DNA of 64,000 nt from CAXBMB01 sp052078155 (GTDB taxonomy: Bacteria; Pseudomonadota; Alphaproteobacteria; Kiloniellales; DSM-21159): contig JBQJBP010000001.1 of NCBI GenBank assembly GCA_052078155.1, positions 2,356,001-2,420,000 on the forward strand. The letters are read 5' to 3'. The notes below the pieces were generated by a model. The model worked only from the letters and a program-made list of their open reading frames with translations, was not told the DNA's origin and did no database searches. The translations under genes and the position numbers were made by a program. Each line of letters starts with the position of its first letter. Within the stretch, counting starts at the first letter, position 1. Shown here in pieces: positions 1 through 8,653 of this stretch.

Positions 1-248
1 CCCGCCGTCCCGCCCGGTTCACCGTCATCACGGCCTTTTTCCAGAATTCGCCAGTGATCGTCAAAACAACGCCAGGCGGTCACATGGTGCCCGGCCTTGG
101 GGTGCTGGCCCTGCATTCGGGCCAGCTGTGCATCCATCTGGTCGTAAGGCACCAGAAGAGAAAAGAACCGGGAGTTCTTTTCTTCCAGTTCCGCTTCAAC
201 AATCCCGGTGACAGTAAAGAGAGAGGCTGGGACTGTCGTCTCGGACAT
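1..248 (-). CDS. YigZ/IMPACT (UPF0029) family protein, N-terminal part
   Basis: The gene is cut by the window's left edge; only about 82 N-terminal residues are visible, reading from an ATG at 248 down to base 1. The family hallmark is present: a Ser-Arg-Phe segment near residue 22, a His-Pro-x-Ala-x-His segment, and a DDGEPGGTAG motif at the truncated end, matching the DDGEPxGTAG core of YigZ/IMPACT proteins. The family is linked to translation-associated regulation in eukaryotes (IMPACT); the bacterial role is poorly defined. An AGGT-type ribosome binding site lies inside the 3' end of the upstream sulfatase gene, and only six bases separate that stop from this ATG, so the two are probably co-transcribed. 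The family call is solid; function is not. Confidence 0.85.
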   Translation of the reverse strand, partial: MSETTVPASLFTVTGIVEAELEEKNSRFFSLLVPYDQMDAQLARMQGQHPKAGHHVTAWRCFDDHWRILEKGRDDGEPGGTA

Positions 249-254
249 TCTGAC

Positions 255-1859
255 CTAATCCAGTTCCTGATAGTAAACGCCACGCGGTCCTTCGGAGGTA
301 ATGCGCAGTTCGGTCAGGGTACGCTCTGCATAGCGCATGCGCCAGTCCAGCATTTTCTGCGCACAGTCCAGCACCACGGACGCATAGGCCGGATCCTGCG
401 CCAGATTTATCAGTTCGCTGGGATCTTCCTGCAGGTCGAAAAGCAAAGGTGGCAGGTCAGCAAAGTGCACATACTTGTAGCGCTCGCCCCTCTGAACCGC
501 CAAAGCGCAGCTGTCATTGTCCCGGCCCAGAATGTTTGGATCCAGACCGTGATCGGCCACCATTTCCCGAATGATCCGATAGTCGAATTCCCAATAGATT
601 TCCGTGCGCCAGTCCGCCGGTGTCTCACCTTCCAGGAAGGGTTTGAGGGAATGACCGTCAAAACTGCGGGGAACTTCATAGCCCAGGCAGTCAAGAATGG
701 TCGGGGCCACATCGATGGTGCCAGTGAACTGTTCCACCACCCGACCGGCCTGCTCCCGACGGTTGGGATCACGAATGATCAGGGGGATGTTGAAGCTCTG
801 GTCAAAGTACCCCAGTTTGCCCAGCAGGTAGTGATCCCCCATCTGTTCTGCATGGTCGGTGGTCAGAACAATCAGGGTGTTGTCGTACTGATCCGTTTCC
901 TTCAGATAGGCAACAATTCGACCGATCTGCTCATCCACTTTGGTGATCAGACCATAGTAGTTGGCCCGGATCTGGCGGAAGGACTGTTCGTCCCAGCTGG
1001 ACACCGGTTCTTCCGGGGCGCCCGGATAGAAATGGGACTTGTTGATGCCCTGCAGCAGGGTCGCCAGCAAAGGATGCTGTTCACCTTCCTGCGCAACGCT
1101 GTCGGCCCGCACAAAGTCCGGTACGTCAGCCGGATTGTACATTGAGTTAAACGGCTCCGGCGCAATGAAGGGCGGATGAGGCCGATAAACGGACAAATGG
1201 GTCAGCCAGGGCAATCCCCGACCGGATTTCTGCAGGGATCGCTGGGCCTCAAGCTGCTCAATCAGGGCATCGGTCAGATAGGCGGATTCACAGTGTTCTG
1301 CCTTGTAACGGGCAGGACGGTTGTCCAGCGGTTCGCTGTAGTCTTCAAAGGGGTGAAACGCCTCTTCGTCGTTGTCCGAGATATCGACGCCCTGCTTGCG
1401 CAGGTAGTTGGCCCACTTTTCCCCCACATCACCGGTGCCCCAATGGGCAACACGATCAAAGCCGGGAAGAACCCCTTCCAGATTGTGCAGCACGGGGTCA
1501 TCGGCGGCGTACTCCCGCGGGTCAGGTGCCGTGTCGGTGTAACCGACCAACAGAGCTTCGTGGCCTTTGCGGCGCAGCGCACGGGCAATGTTGTCGTGAC
1601 GATGGTCCAGAGGAATGCCGTTCCAGCCCACCCGGTGGTTCATCTGGTACAAAGACGTCAGAAGTGAGGCCCGCCCGGGCTGGCAGGGTGCCGCCTGGGT
1701 GTAATGACGGGCAAAACGCACCCCCTCCCTGGCCAGGGCGTCTGTGTGAGGTGTCTTCACCATGGGATGCCCGGCGATGGACAGGCAATCGGCCCGCCAC
1801 TGATCTGCTGTAATCAGCAACACATTCATGGGACGTTTGTCTGAAGCCTTATCCGCCAT
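255..1859 (-). CDS. Sulfatase-superfamily hydrolase, phosphonate monoester hydrolase/arylsulfatase type
   Basis: A 534-residue alkaline-phosphatase-superfamily hydrolase. The N-terminal NVLLITADQWRAD carries the first metal-binding Asp. CQPGR at residues 59-63 fits the C-x-P-x-R sulfatase motif, whose Cys is converted to formylglycine by a maturation enzyme. The metal-binding LTTDHAEQMGDH segment lies further downstream. The stretch after the motif (ASLLTSLYQMNHR, then DTAPDPRE) resembles the phosphonate monoester hydrolases of Rhizobium and Burkholderia, promiscuous enzymes that act on phosphonate, phosphate and sulfate esters; that narrower assignment is inferred. There is no signal peptide, so it is probably cytoplasmic. 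It starts at an ATG and is followed after six bases by the YigZ-family gene. The physiological substrate cannot be read from the sequence. Confidence 0.88.
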   Translation of the reverse strand: MADKASDKRPMNVLLITADQWRADCLSIAGHPMVKTPHTDALAREGVRFARHYTQAAPCQPGRASLLTSLYQMNHRVGWNGIPLDHRHDNIARALRRKGHEALLVGYTDTAPDPREYAADDPVLHNLEGVLPGFDRVAHWGTGDVGEKWANYLRKQGVDISDNDEEAFHPFEDYSEPLDNRPARYKAEHCESAYLTDALIEQLEAQRSLQKSGRGLPWLTHLSVYRPHPPFIAPEPFNSMYNPADVPDFVRADSVAQEGEQHPLLATLLQGINKSHFYPGAPEEPVSSWDEQSFRQIRANYYGLITKVDEQIGRIVAYLKETDQYDNTLIVLTTDHAEQMGDHYLLGKLGYFDQSFNIPLIIRDPNRREQAGRVVEQFTGTIDVAPTILDCLGYEVPRSFDGHSLKPFLEGETPADWRTEIYWEFDYRIIREMVADHGLDPNILGRDNDSCALAVQRGERYKYVHFADLPPLLFDLQEDPSELINLAQDPAYASVVLDCAQKMLDWRMRYAERTLTELRITSEGPRGVYYQELD

Positions 1860-2034
1860 GAGCTTTTCCCTTCCAATGTAAGCCTTGCGCAGTCCGGCTT
1901 CTTATCCCTGCTGTTTTTGTGATGCCAGAGAAGTTTTTCTTTCACTGGCTTTTCGTCGGCAATGGAACAGCAAAGGGCGCAAATGGGTCAAAACCAGCAT
2001 CCCCTCCTGCGCCCTGTCCGCCTGCCCAACTAAC

Positions 2035-2535
2035 TCAAGGGGCCCGCCAGAAACTCTGCGCATCGGCTGAGGGCTTGTTCGCTCCTGTCCCTGTCCCTTT
2101 CCCTTTCCCTTTCCCTTTCCGCAGACGCAGGCCATCACGCAGGTTAAGAGACAAGAGGCTGATGTTCACGGCCCCAGCCAGCAGTTCCAGGGTCTGGGCC
2201 CCATAGAAACAGCGATCGAACTGCCCGGCACCGGCTTTCCAGGCAAGGAAGAGTGCCGCTGGCAGCAGGATCAGCAAGCCCAAAGCCGCCACCACCTTCA
2301 TCCGGCGTTGCTTTCTTGCAAGAAGCCCCTTGACCTGTTTTGGACTCAAGGCTCTGCCGCTCAATCCCGCCGCCATGAGGCTGGGGATCAGCAAGAACAA
2401 TCCATAGACAATGGCCTCTTTCACCCAGGCCACCTGTGCGGTCGTTCCAAAGATCTCAACGATCACGGTGGAGGACCAAAAGACAATGATGAGCAACAGG
2501 CCAAGACCACCGGCCGTTCTGTGAAGGGTTTTCAT
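2035..2535 (-). CDS. Four-helix membrane protein with a Lys-Gly repeat tail, divergent from marR
   Basis: A protein of about 166 residues with four predicted membrane helices: one near the N terminus, one around VYGLFLLIPSLMAAG, one around VAALGLLILLPAALFL, and one weaker hydrophobic stretch near residue 125. The cytoplasmic-looking tail reads RLRKGKGKGKGTGTG and is encoded by a six-unit hexanucleotide repeat. The ATG at 2535 is preferred because GAGG lies six bases before it; an in-frame TTG at 2547 would place that motif inside the gene. It is transcribed divergently from the MarR gene across a region with two palindromes, so MarR probably controls both. I do not recognise a characterised family; a role in response to the MarR ligand is inference only. 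Confidence 0.7.
   Translation of the reverse strand: MKTLHRTAGGLGLLLIIVFWSSTVIVEIFGTTAQVAWVKEAIVYGLFLLIPSLMAAGLSGRALSPKQVKGLLARKQRRMKVVAALGLLILLPAALFLAWKAGAGQFDRCFYGAQTLELLAGAVNISLLSLNLRDGLRLRKGKGKGKGTGTGANKPSADAQSFWRAP
2084..2119. repeat. Six-unit hexanucleotide tandem repeat inside a coding region
   Basis: Two CCTGTC units are followed by four CCTTTC units on the plus strand, with no interruption. Read on the minus strand in frame they encode Lys-Gly and Thr-Gly dipeptides at the C terminus of the membrane protein. A six-base unit changes length without a frameshift, so slippage would vary tail length and charge rather than switch the gene off. Confidence 0.9.
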
Positions 2536-2566
2536 GACACACCTCAAAGAGCTGAGAGCAATTTAG

Positions 2567-2600
2567 ATAGCTAGCTATATATTATTGGATAGCAGGCTAT
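2567..2600. promoter_or_regulatory. Tandem palindromic operators for the MarR regulator
   Basis: ATAGCTAGCTAT at 2567-2578 is a perfect 12-base palindrome. ATAGCAGGCTAT at 2589-2600 has the same five-base arms around two different central bases. The centres are 22 bases apart, about two helical turns, so two dimers would bind the same DNA face. Both lie between the divergent membrane-protein and marR genes, the usual place for an autoregulatory MarR site. Binding by this MarR is inferred from position and symmetry. Confidence 0.7.
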
Positions 2601-2620
2601 TCAAGTTTTATCTTTCACTC

Positions 2621-3082
2621 ATGAACTCAGACAAAAACCTCCCTTTCGACAAGCGCCGCTCAGCCGGCTATCTGGCCAACCACATGGCCCGCCTCTTTGC
2701 CATGGCGCTGCAGCAACGGCTGAAACCTCTGGGTCTGGCACCCGGTCAGTTCATGGCGCTATTGGTACTGTGGGAAGAAGAGGGCCTGACGCAAAAGGAC
2801 CTGATCGCCCGGCTGGATGTGGAACAGGCCACCATGGCCAACACCCTCACCCGGATGGAACGCGATGGCCTGATCATCCGCCGTCCGCACCCGCAGGATG
2901 GCCGGGCCCAGTCCATTTTGCTGACTGACAAGGCGCGGAGACTGGAAAGCGACGCCAAAGCCCACGCCCAGGCAGTCAACCAACAGGCTTTGTCCGCTTT
3001 GTCAGAACAAGAAATCTCCGCCTTCCTGCAAACCCTGCAAAAAGTCACAGACACGCTGCGCGACGCAGATAAAGACAGCTGA
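2621..3082 (+). CDS. MarR-family transcriptional regulator
   Basis: A 153-residue winged-helix regulator of usual MarR length. The helix-turn-helix lies around GLTQKDLIARLDVEQATMANTL, followed by the wing with the characteristic D-x-R (QDGRAQ) at about residue 95. Outer helices at both ends form the dimer interface. MarR proteins usually repress a divergent gene and release DNA when they bind a small phenolic or hydrophobic ligand or become oxidised. I use the ATG at 2621, because the longer reading from a TTG at 2585 would overlap the second palindromic operator. It is divergent from the four-helix membrane protein. The ligand is unknown. Confidence 0.88.
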   Translation: MNSDKNLPFDKRRSAGYLANHMARLFAMALQQRLKPLGLAPGQFMALLVLWEEEGLTQKDLIARLDVEQATMANTLTRMERDGLIIRRPHPQDGRAQSILLTDKARRLESDAKAHAQAVNQQALSALSEQEISAFLQTLQKVTDTLRDADKDS

Positions 3083-3186
3083 AGCAGTGCAACGCCTCTC
3101 CGCTCAGAGCGAGCTGTTCACCCGCGCAGGTCAAATCGCACTGAGGGGGCAGACGGCTTGAAAATACGGAAAGCGAAAACCCTGCT

Positions 3187-4671
3187 CTAGAAGCCGTACC
3201 GCAACGCTCCATAGAGGTTGCTGTTGCGCTGAAACTGACCCAGAAACGTTGAGTCTTCCTGTCCCCAGATCAGGTTGCCTCCCAGCTCCACAGAGGCATG
3301 ATCATCCAGTGACCAGGTGACCCTGGGGCGCAGGTAGCCATCCTTTTCGTTCGGGGACCAGAAAGCAAAGAGGGACCAGGTGACCGTTTGATTGTGGGTC
3401 AGATAGGTCAGCCGCCCGGTCAGGGTATGTCGGAATTCGGCCGTCGCATCGCCGGGGTCGGGCAGCCCGGCTTTGTAGGCATCATGGTCTTGCATCCATT
3501 CAGCATAGTACTGCAGGCCGCCGGTCAGGTTGGCCACAACTTCCCGCTCGTAACCCAGCAGCCAGCGTGCTTCGGAGTTGCGCACCAGGGGATCATCTCC
3601 GGCCCGGTCATCCAGGGAATCGTAGTAGCCGACTTCCACTTTGGCGATGCCTCCTGCCAGAGGTCCCAGCAGGGAGCCGCCATAAACAGCCAGCCGGGGA
3701 AAGGTCGCCTCCCCCAGGACCGGATCCTGACCGGCCGGGGACTTCCAGAACCCCCGATAGCCGTAGACGGCGGCTTCCACAGATCCAAAGGCCCGAGACC
3801 AGCGCGCATGCCACTCATCATCCTGGAACCAGCTGTTCCGCGCCTCTGTTTCGATCACCGCGTTACGCCCGACAATGCTGCCTGCAGCGGGGCTGAAGTA
3901 ACTCACCCGGCTGCCGTCCACATAACGGTCCGCGTTAAAGCGGGGGGCATAGACCAGATCCAGTGTGCCCAGTTCGGAGAAATAGGAGGCTTTGAGCGCG
4001 TCACTGGGAGCCTTCAGGTATTCAATGTCCCGACCCAGAAAAAAGGAGTTCCAGTCCTTGGCAAAAAGGTCATTGATGAAAACCAGATCCCCTGTGCCCC
4101 AGGTGAGGATCTGCCGTCCAATTTTTAGATCGAGCTGATTCAATGGGGCTGTGACAACGTTGGCTTCTCTAAGATCAAAAACCCCCTGGCCGCTGTCCAA
4201 ATCAGGGCGGTGACTGTCGGCCAGAGCATCGGCCAGGAAATCCCCCACCAGCGTGACTTCGTAGTGGTCCCGGGGCAAACGGGCGTCCAGATGCAAGCGC
4301 CCTTCTGCCAGGGAGGCCTGCCGTTCGTGAGGATCATGGGTCACGCGGGCGCCTCCCCGGATCTCAGCAAAACCGGTAAAGACCAGTCCCAGATCTTCCT
4401 GCCAGGTTACAGCATCCTCACTTTCAGCCTCCGGTTGGGACGCCCCTTCGGAACCTCCCAAGCCCGACGGCAAGGCAGGAACGGCAGGCCCGGCCCCCAA
4501 GCCCTGCGGCAGCGCCGGGCTGCTATCGCCCGGCAATCCTTTAGGCAGAGCAGGTAGGCTTGCAGGAGGTGTCCCGCCCAGCCCGGCAGGCAGGTTTGGC
4601 TCCGCCGCCAGGGCAGGCAGAGCAACAGCTGCCCCGATCAGAAAGGCACAAAGAAAAACAGCTCTAGGCAC
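3187..4671 (-). CDS. Outer-membrane beta-barrel protein of an RND/LolA-like export operon
   Basis: A 494-residue exported protein. Residues 1-22 form a signal peptide ending in ALPALAA. Residues 27-76 are a Pro/Gly/Leu-rich linker with about four LPxGLxG units (LPAGLGG, LPKGLPG, LPQGLGA, LPSGLGG). The rest shows alternating polar/hydrophobic strands rich in aromatic residues, with typical barrel phrases such as LDLKIGRQILTWG, and ends in ALRYGF, a C-terminal Phe as in many outer-membrane barrels. It is the last gene of a three-gene unit, 20 bases after the LolA-like gene, which follows the RND permease. It resembles the barrel proteins (DUF1302-like) found with MMPL/RND permeases; that family name is from memory of architecture. 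It may receive or export a hydrophobic substrate. Confidence 0.75.
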   Translation of the reverse strand: MPRAVFLCAFLIGAAVALPALAAEPNLPAGLGGTPPASLPALPKGLPGDSSPALPQGLGAGPAVPALPSGLGGSEGASQPEAESEDAVTWQEDLGLVFTGFAEIRGGARVTHDPHERQASLAEGRLHLDARLPRDHYEVTLVGDFLADALADSHRPDLDSGQGVFDLREANVVTAPLNQLDLKIGRQILTWGTGDLVFINDLFAKDWNSFFLGRDIEYLKAPSDALKASYFSELGTLDLVYAPRFNADRYVDGSRVSYFSPAAGSIVGRNAVIETEARNSWFQDDEWHARWSRAFGSVEAAVYGYRGFWKSPAGQDPVLGEATFPRLAVYGGSLLGPLAGGIAKVEVGYYDSLDDRAGDDPLVRNSEARWLLGYEREVVANLTGGLQYYAEWMQDHDAYKAGLPDPGDATAEFRHTLTGRLTYLTHNQTVTWSLFAFWSPNEKDGYLRPRVTWSLDDHASVELGGNLIWGQEDSTFLGQFQRNSNLYGALRYGF

Positions 4672-4691
4672 GGGATCAGACCTGACGTTAC

Positions 4692-5516
4692 TTACCGAAG
4701 ATGTTTGCGCGGGGCCCGGCGCAGATAGCGCTCGGTAAAGACATCCTCGGGCAGGCCCAGATTGTAAGTCACCTCGTCATAGGACATGACCGTGCGGCTG
4801 CCGGTCTGGTGGTTGCTGGCTTCGGCCCGCACCACCGTCGGATAGCCTTCCACGTCGGCCACTTCAATGGTGGCAATGGTACGCAGTGGCTGATGCTGGG
4901 CATCATAGTAGCGGGTCTGAACCGGCAGGAAGGTGTTCTTGTGCACGAAGGTTTCGTAATAAGCGAACTCGACACTGCCCGGGTCCTTCGGCGTAGACCG
5001 CAGCTGGTAGTAGCTTTCAGATGTGCCGATCAGTTCATGACTGTCGGCTTCCAGCAAGCGTCCTGAAACATCTTCATAGAAGAAATCAGATCCGGCAAAA
5101 GAGGTGCGTTTGTCCGTTGCGGCAATGCGTTTGACCAGATCCAGCGCAGGCAGATAGAGCCAGCGGTCATCTTCCTGCTCAAGGCTCTTATGCACCATGA
5201 ACACCATCTTGGAGACATCAGCGGGCCGGTGAAAATAGATGTAAAAGAGCTGGTCACTGCGATAAGCCTGCCCGGCCCGCTCTTCACTGTCTGTTTGATC
5301 TTTCCGCAGGATGGTCAGCTTGCGCTCCCGCTCTCGCCCCTGGCTGTCAAAGATCGTCATGGTCACCTGGGCGCGGCCATCCTGCCCCTGGTAATAGGCC
5401 ATGTAGTTGGCGTTGTGGATGATGGCCTGTGCATCGCTCAGATCAGCTGCCTGCGATGGACGACCCAGCAAAGCAGCGGCCAGTACCAGACCCAGTGCTG
5501 CAGTTTTCTTAAACAT
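4692..5516 (-). CDS. Periplasmic LolA-like outer-membrane lipoprotein-sorting family protein
   Basis: A 274-residue protein with a signal peptide (MFKKTAALGLVLAAALLGRPSQA). The mature part has the features of the LolA-like family annotated as outer membrane lipoprotein-sorting protein: an N-terminal segment with MTIFDSQGRERERKL, a central DDRWLYLPALDLVKRI, and FAGSDFFYEDV followed by repeated beta strands. These fold as an incomplete beta-barrel with a hydrophobic cavity in related proteins. It lies between the RND permease (15 bases upstream) and the beta-barrel gene (20 bases downstream), so all three are probably translated from one mRNA. By analogy it would carry a lipid or other hydrophobic molecule across the periplasm. 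It is not the housekeeping LolA, which is shorter and not in such operons. Confidence 0.82.
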   Translation of the reverse strand: MFKKTAALGLVLAAALLGRPSQAADLSDAQAIIHNANYMAYYQGQDGRAQVTMTIFDSQGRERERKLTILRKDQTDSEERAGQAYRSDQLFYIYFHRPADVSKMVFMVHKSLEQEDDRWLYLPALDLVKRIAATDKRTSFAGSDFFYEDVSGRLLEADSHELIGTSESYYQLRSTPKDPGSVEFAYYETFVHKNTFLPVQTRYYDAQHQPLRTIATIEVADVEGYPTVVRAEASNHQTGSRTVMSYDEVTYNLGLPEDVFTERYLRRAPRKHLR

Positions 5517-5531
5517 GATATCAGTCCCTTC

Positions 5532-8300
5532 TTAGGCAGACGGAGAGGCAGAGGACGCGGACTTAAAGAGCAGCGGCTTCATCCAGATCAGAAGCGCTGG
5601 CAACAGCACCAGAGTGGTCAGCCCCGCCGCCAGCAAAATGGAGGCGATGAGGATGCCCACGGTATTGTAGGGCACTAGCGACGCAAAAAGCAGTGGCAGG
5701 AACCCGACACCCAGAACAATGGCGTTGCGGGCGATGGCCCGGGCCGGCTCCCCAAACACCTCCTGCAAGGCAGCTTCAGCTGATCCAAGCCGACCATAGG
5801 CAGCCCGGGTCCGGGACAGGAAGTGAATGGCATAATCCACCGCCAGACCAAGACTGAGCGCAGACAAGACGGCCACCGGCATGTCGTAGTCCTTTCCGAT
5901 GATCCCCGTGACCCCGTAAATAACGGCAACGGACAGAGTGAGCGGCACCATGGAAAGCAAGCCCCACCAGAAGGAGCGGAAAAGGAACACCATCATCACC
6001 AGGACCACAGCAAAGGACCCCAGGAAGGCTTTGGCCATGCCGGCCACCATCTTTTCCTGCCAGACCACGTTGATGTAAGTGAGGCCGTACCAATCGGCGC
6101 TCAGACCCTCTGGCAGGGGATTGGCTGTGACAAAGTCCTCCAGTGCCTGCATCACCTCTTTCATGTCCCGGTTATCGCCGCTGCGCAGTTGCAGCCAGAG
6201 AGAAGCCTGCCGGTAATCGGGGGTGACAAAGCGCCAGAGGTCCTGGGGTCGGTGGCTGTTCTGAAAGGTCAGAAGGGTCTGGGCAACGGCTGCGGCACTG
6301 TCAGGCACCCGGAAAGCCGACGGATCCCCCTCCCAAAGTTCCCGATGAACGGTTTTCACCAGATCGCTGAGGGTGGAAACCTTGCCAACCACGGGCTGCT
6401 GCTCCAGGGCTGCTTTCAAGGAATCCAGATAGTCCAGCACGTCCGGCTGCTTAAAGATCTCTCCCGCCTGTCGTTGTTCATCGAGAAAATAGAGCGTTTC
6501 TTCCCAGGCCAGATACCCCTCGCCATCGGCCCGGTCCAGACGGTCTTCCAGATAGGCGGCAAGATCTGAATAGAAAGCCGCCCGGTCATCGCCCGCAAAG
6601 TTTTGCGCCACCTTGGCCAGCGCTGCAAAAGCCAGCGGGGCGTCGGTCATACCCTCCTCACCCAGCGCCTGGCCTCTGGCCTTGGCAGCGGCTTGGAAGG
6701 CGGTCAGATCAAGTCCCTGTTCTTCTGCCGGGGTCAGCGCCAGGTAGGCCATGTAGCTGCCGGCGAAATGACTGTTCAACGCCCGGTCTGCCACCCGAAT
6801 GGCGTGGTCTTCCTTAAACCAGCGAATGGGGTTGTCATTGATGACAATGCGGCTCATGCCCACACCAGCAAAGACGGCCAGCGCCAGGGTGGCCAGGAGA
6901 ACCAGACGATAGCGACCGACGGCCAGGCGGCCCAGCTTTGGCAGATTGCGGGCCAGCCAGGAGCTTTCTTCACCCGCACCGCCACTCACTTTCATGCCAA
7001 AATCAGCGAGTTTTTCATCGGGAATGAAGAGGATGAAGGCGGGCACGAAAGTGATGGTCCAGAACCAGGCCAGAGCCACGCCTACAGCCACGAACACCCC
7101 AAAAACCTGCACAGGCGGAATGGGCGTCAGCGCCAGAGAAGCAAAGCCGGCAACGGTCGTCAAACTGGTGAAAAGCATGGGGGCATAGAGCTCAGCCAAG
7201 ACGGTTTTCAAGGTCTGGCGTTTGTCCCGCGTGGTCTGATAGCGGTCAAAGAACTCGGAGAGAATGTGAACCGCATCCAGCACGGCAATGGGCATGATGA
7301 AAATGGGGATCATCGAGCTCATGATGTGTACGGTGTTTCCCGTTGCCACCAAGAGACCCATGGTGGTCAGCGAGGCCGCCATGGCCACCAGCATGGGGGC
7401 AATAATCAGGTTGATCTGGCGGAAGAAGAACCACAGGAGCAGAAAGATCACCACCATGGCCGCAGGGGCGGAAATGGCCATTTGAATGAACATTTCCACG
7501 CCGAAGGTATCCTCAGCCACCGGCAGGCCGGTGATGTGCACTTCATCACCAAAAGCCTCCCACCCCTGTGTGTGCTCCAGCAGAGCGTCACGTACCTGAT
7601 AGCTCCAGTGCTTGTCTGTCAGCGGCAGGTAGAGGGCCAGAGCCTGGCCGTTTTCGCTGACCAGCGTATCTGCCAGCAGCGGAAGCGCTTCAGCTTTGGC
7701 TTTGACGGCCAGGGCCTCTTCACGGCTTTCCGGGGCCTTGGGCATCAACCAGGAAAAACTCACGGTCCCTGGCCCGGCCTGTTCAATGTTATCCACGGTG
7801 GAGGGGGCCAGCACATCCACAGCCACCACCCCGCCGCGCGCCTTCTGCTGAACGGCCTCCAGCTCCGGCAGGGTTGCCGGGCCTGACGGCGTCCCGTCCG
7901 CTTTCTGGCTCGCTGCAGGATCGTCCCATTGCAGGCTCTGGGCAAAACGGGCCAGGCCATGGATTCGGCTCAGGCTCTCCGGATTAAAGATCCCGTCGGG
8001 ATGCCGCCGGTTCAACAAACCCACAACCACCAGATCCCGCTGATCAAACTCTTTTTTCATCTGGCGGTGAAAGACCCGCACCGGCTCGTCATCGGCCAGC
8101 ATGTTCTCCGGGTCCGTATCAATGGTCAGGCCGGACAGAAAGGGAAAACTCTGAGGCGCCAGAGTGGGCAACAAGGCCAGGGCAAGCGCCAGAAATGTCA
8201 CCACCGCCGTGCTCCAGATCACCCCGCGCGGCCGCGTCAACGCCCAGGAAACCAGCAGAGGTTGGGGCTTGTTCTGGGGCCTGGATTGAACTTTGGACAC
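5532..8300 (-). CDS. RND/MMPL-superfamily permease
   Basis: A 922-residue inner-membrane protein with the duplicated RND layout. A first helix lies near residue 30, followed by a large periplasmic loop to about residue 265. A block of five or six helices follows (from MAISAPAAMVVIFLLLWFFF), then a short cytoplasmic stretch, another helix near residue 460 (LVLLATLALAVFAGVGM), a second periplasmic loop to about 755, and a final helix block. Polar residues within helices include the Asp in PIAVLDAVHIL and the SLGLAVDYAIHFL segment, typical of proton-driven MMPL/HpnN-type permeases. No MFP adaptor or TolC gene is near, so it is not a drug-efflux RND of the AcrB kind. The start is a GTG with AAGGG upstream. 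It begins the operon with the LolA-like and barrel genes, suggesting lipid or hydrophobic-molecule export. Confidence 0.88.
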   Translation of the reverse strand: MSKVQSRPQNKPQPLLVSWALTRPRGVIWSTAVVTFLALALALLPTLAPQSFPFLSGLTIDTDPENMLADDEPVRVFHRQMKKEFDQRDLVVVGLLNRRHPDGIFNPESLSRIHGLARFAQSLQWDDPAASQKADGTPSGPATLPELEAVQQKARGGVVAVDVLAPSTVDNIEQAGPGTVSFSWLMPKAPESREEALAVKAKAEALPLLADTLVSENGQALALYLPLTDKHWSYQVRDALLEHTQGWEAFGDEVHITGLPVAEDTFGVEMFIQMAISAPAAMVVIFLLLWFFFRQINLIIAPMLVAMAASLTTMGLLVATGNTVHIMSSMIPIFIMPIAVLDAVHILSEFFDRYQTTRDKRQTLKTVLAELYAPMLFTSLTTVAGFASLALTPIPPVQVFGVFVAVGVALAWFWTITFVPAFILFIPDEKLADFGMKVSGGAGEESSWLARNLPKLGRLAVGRYRLVLLATLALAVFAGVGMSRIVINDNPIRWFKEDHAIRVADRALNSHFAGSYMAYLALTPAEEQGLDLTAFQAAAKARGQALGEEGMTDAPLAFAALAKVAQNFAGDDRAAFYSDLAAYLEDRLDRADGEGYLAWEETLYFLDEQRQAGEIFKQPDVLDYLDSLKAALEQQPVVGKVSTLSDLVKTVHRELWEGDPSAFRVPDSAAAVAQTLLTFQNSHRPQDLWRFVTPDYRQASLWLQLRSGDNRDMKEVMQALEDFVTANPLPEGLSADWYGLTYINVVWQEKMVAGMAKAFLGSFAVVLVMMVFLFRSFWWGLLSMVPLTLSVAVIYGVTGIIGKDYDMPVAVLSALSLGLAVDYAIHFLSRTRAAYGRLGSAEAALQEVFGEPARAIARNAIVLGVGFLPLLFASLVPYNTVGILIASILLAAGLTTLVLLPALLIWMKPLLFKSASSASPSA

Positions 8301-8479
8301 GCGAAATTTCCCTTTTCTCTAACCTGACAGATCCTCTTGCAGCATCAGTCGGGATTTTTAATAGAGCGATCTTTGCTGCAGAGCTTATCTCTCCTCCCAC
8401 GCCAGGGGAACCGGACCAGTCCCCGAGGATTTTGAGGAAAGAAGAGTGCGAAAACAGATGTTAATTAGTTCTTGCTTAT

Positions 8480-8495
8480 ATTCGTGTCAATGAAT
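8480..8495. promoter_or_regulatory. BigR/SqrR-type operator upstream of bigR
   Basis: ATTC at 8480-8483 and GAAT at 8492-8495 are separated by eight bases, the arrangement described for BigR and SqrR operators; the arms extend to ATATTC/GAATAT. It lies about 160 bases before the regulator's ATG, between that gene and the divergent RND operon, so either or both may be controlled. Confidence 0.7.
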
Positions 8496-8653
8496 ATATT
8501 GATTTTGCCGAAGCCACTCCGGGGAGAGGTGAGCGGCGGCTTGATGCGGCAGATCAGGGGAGCACCTGCAGTCGGATCAGCTGTGTTTTTACCTCTCCGC
8601 CAATCTCTGCTATGAGGGACTGAACGCCTGTTTCAACTTTTCAGCTTGGTACC

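Noticed and set aside
54..1145. Long plus-strand open frame (363 codons) opposite the sulfatase gene
   Set aside because: It is antisense to a well-supported sulfatase with a full catalytic motif; residue content is typical of a shadow frame in GC-rich DNA.
2084..2119. Tandem repeat as a CRISPR-like or VNTR regulatory array
   Set aside because: The units are six bases with no spacers and lie in frame within a gene; no array with spacers occurs anywhere in the window.
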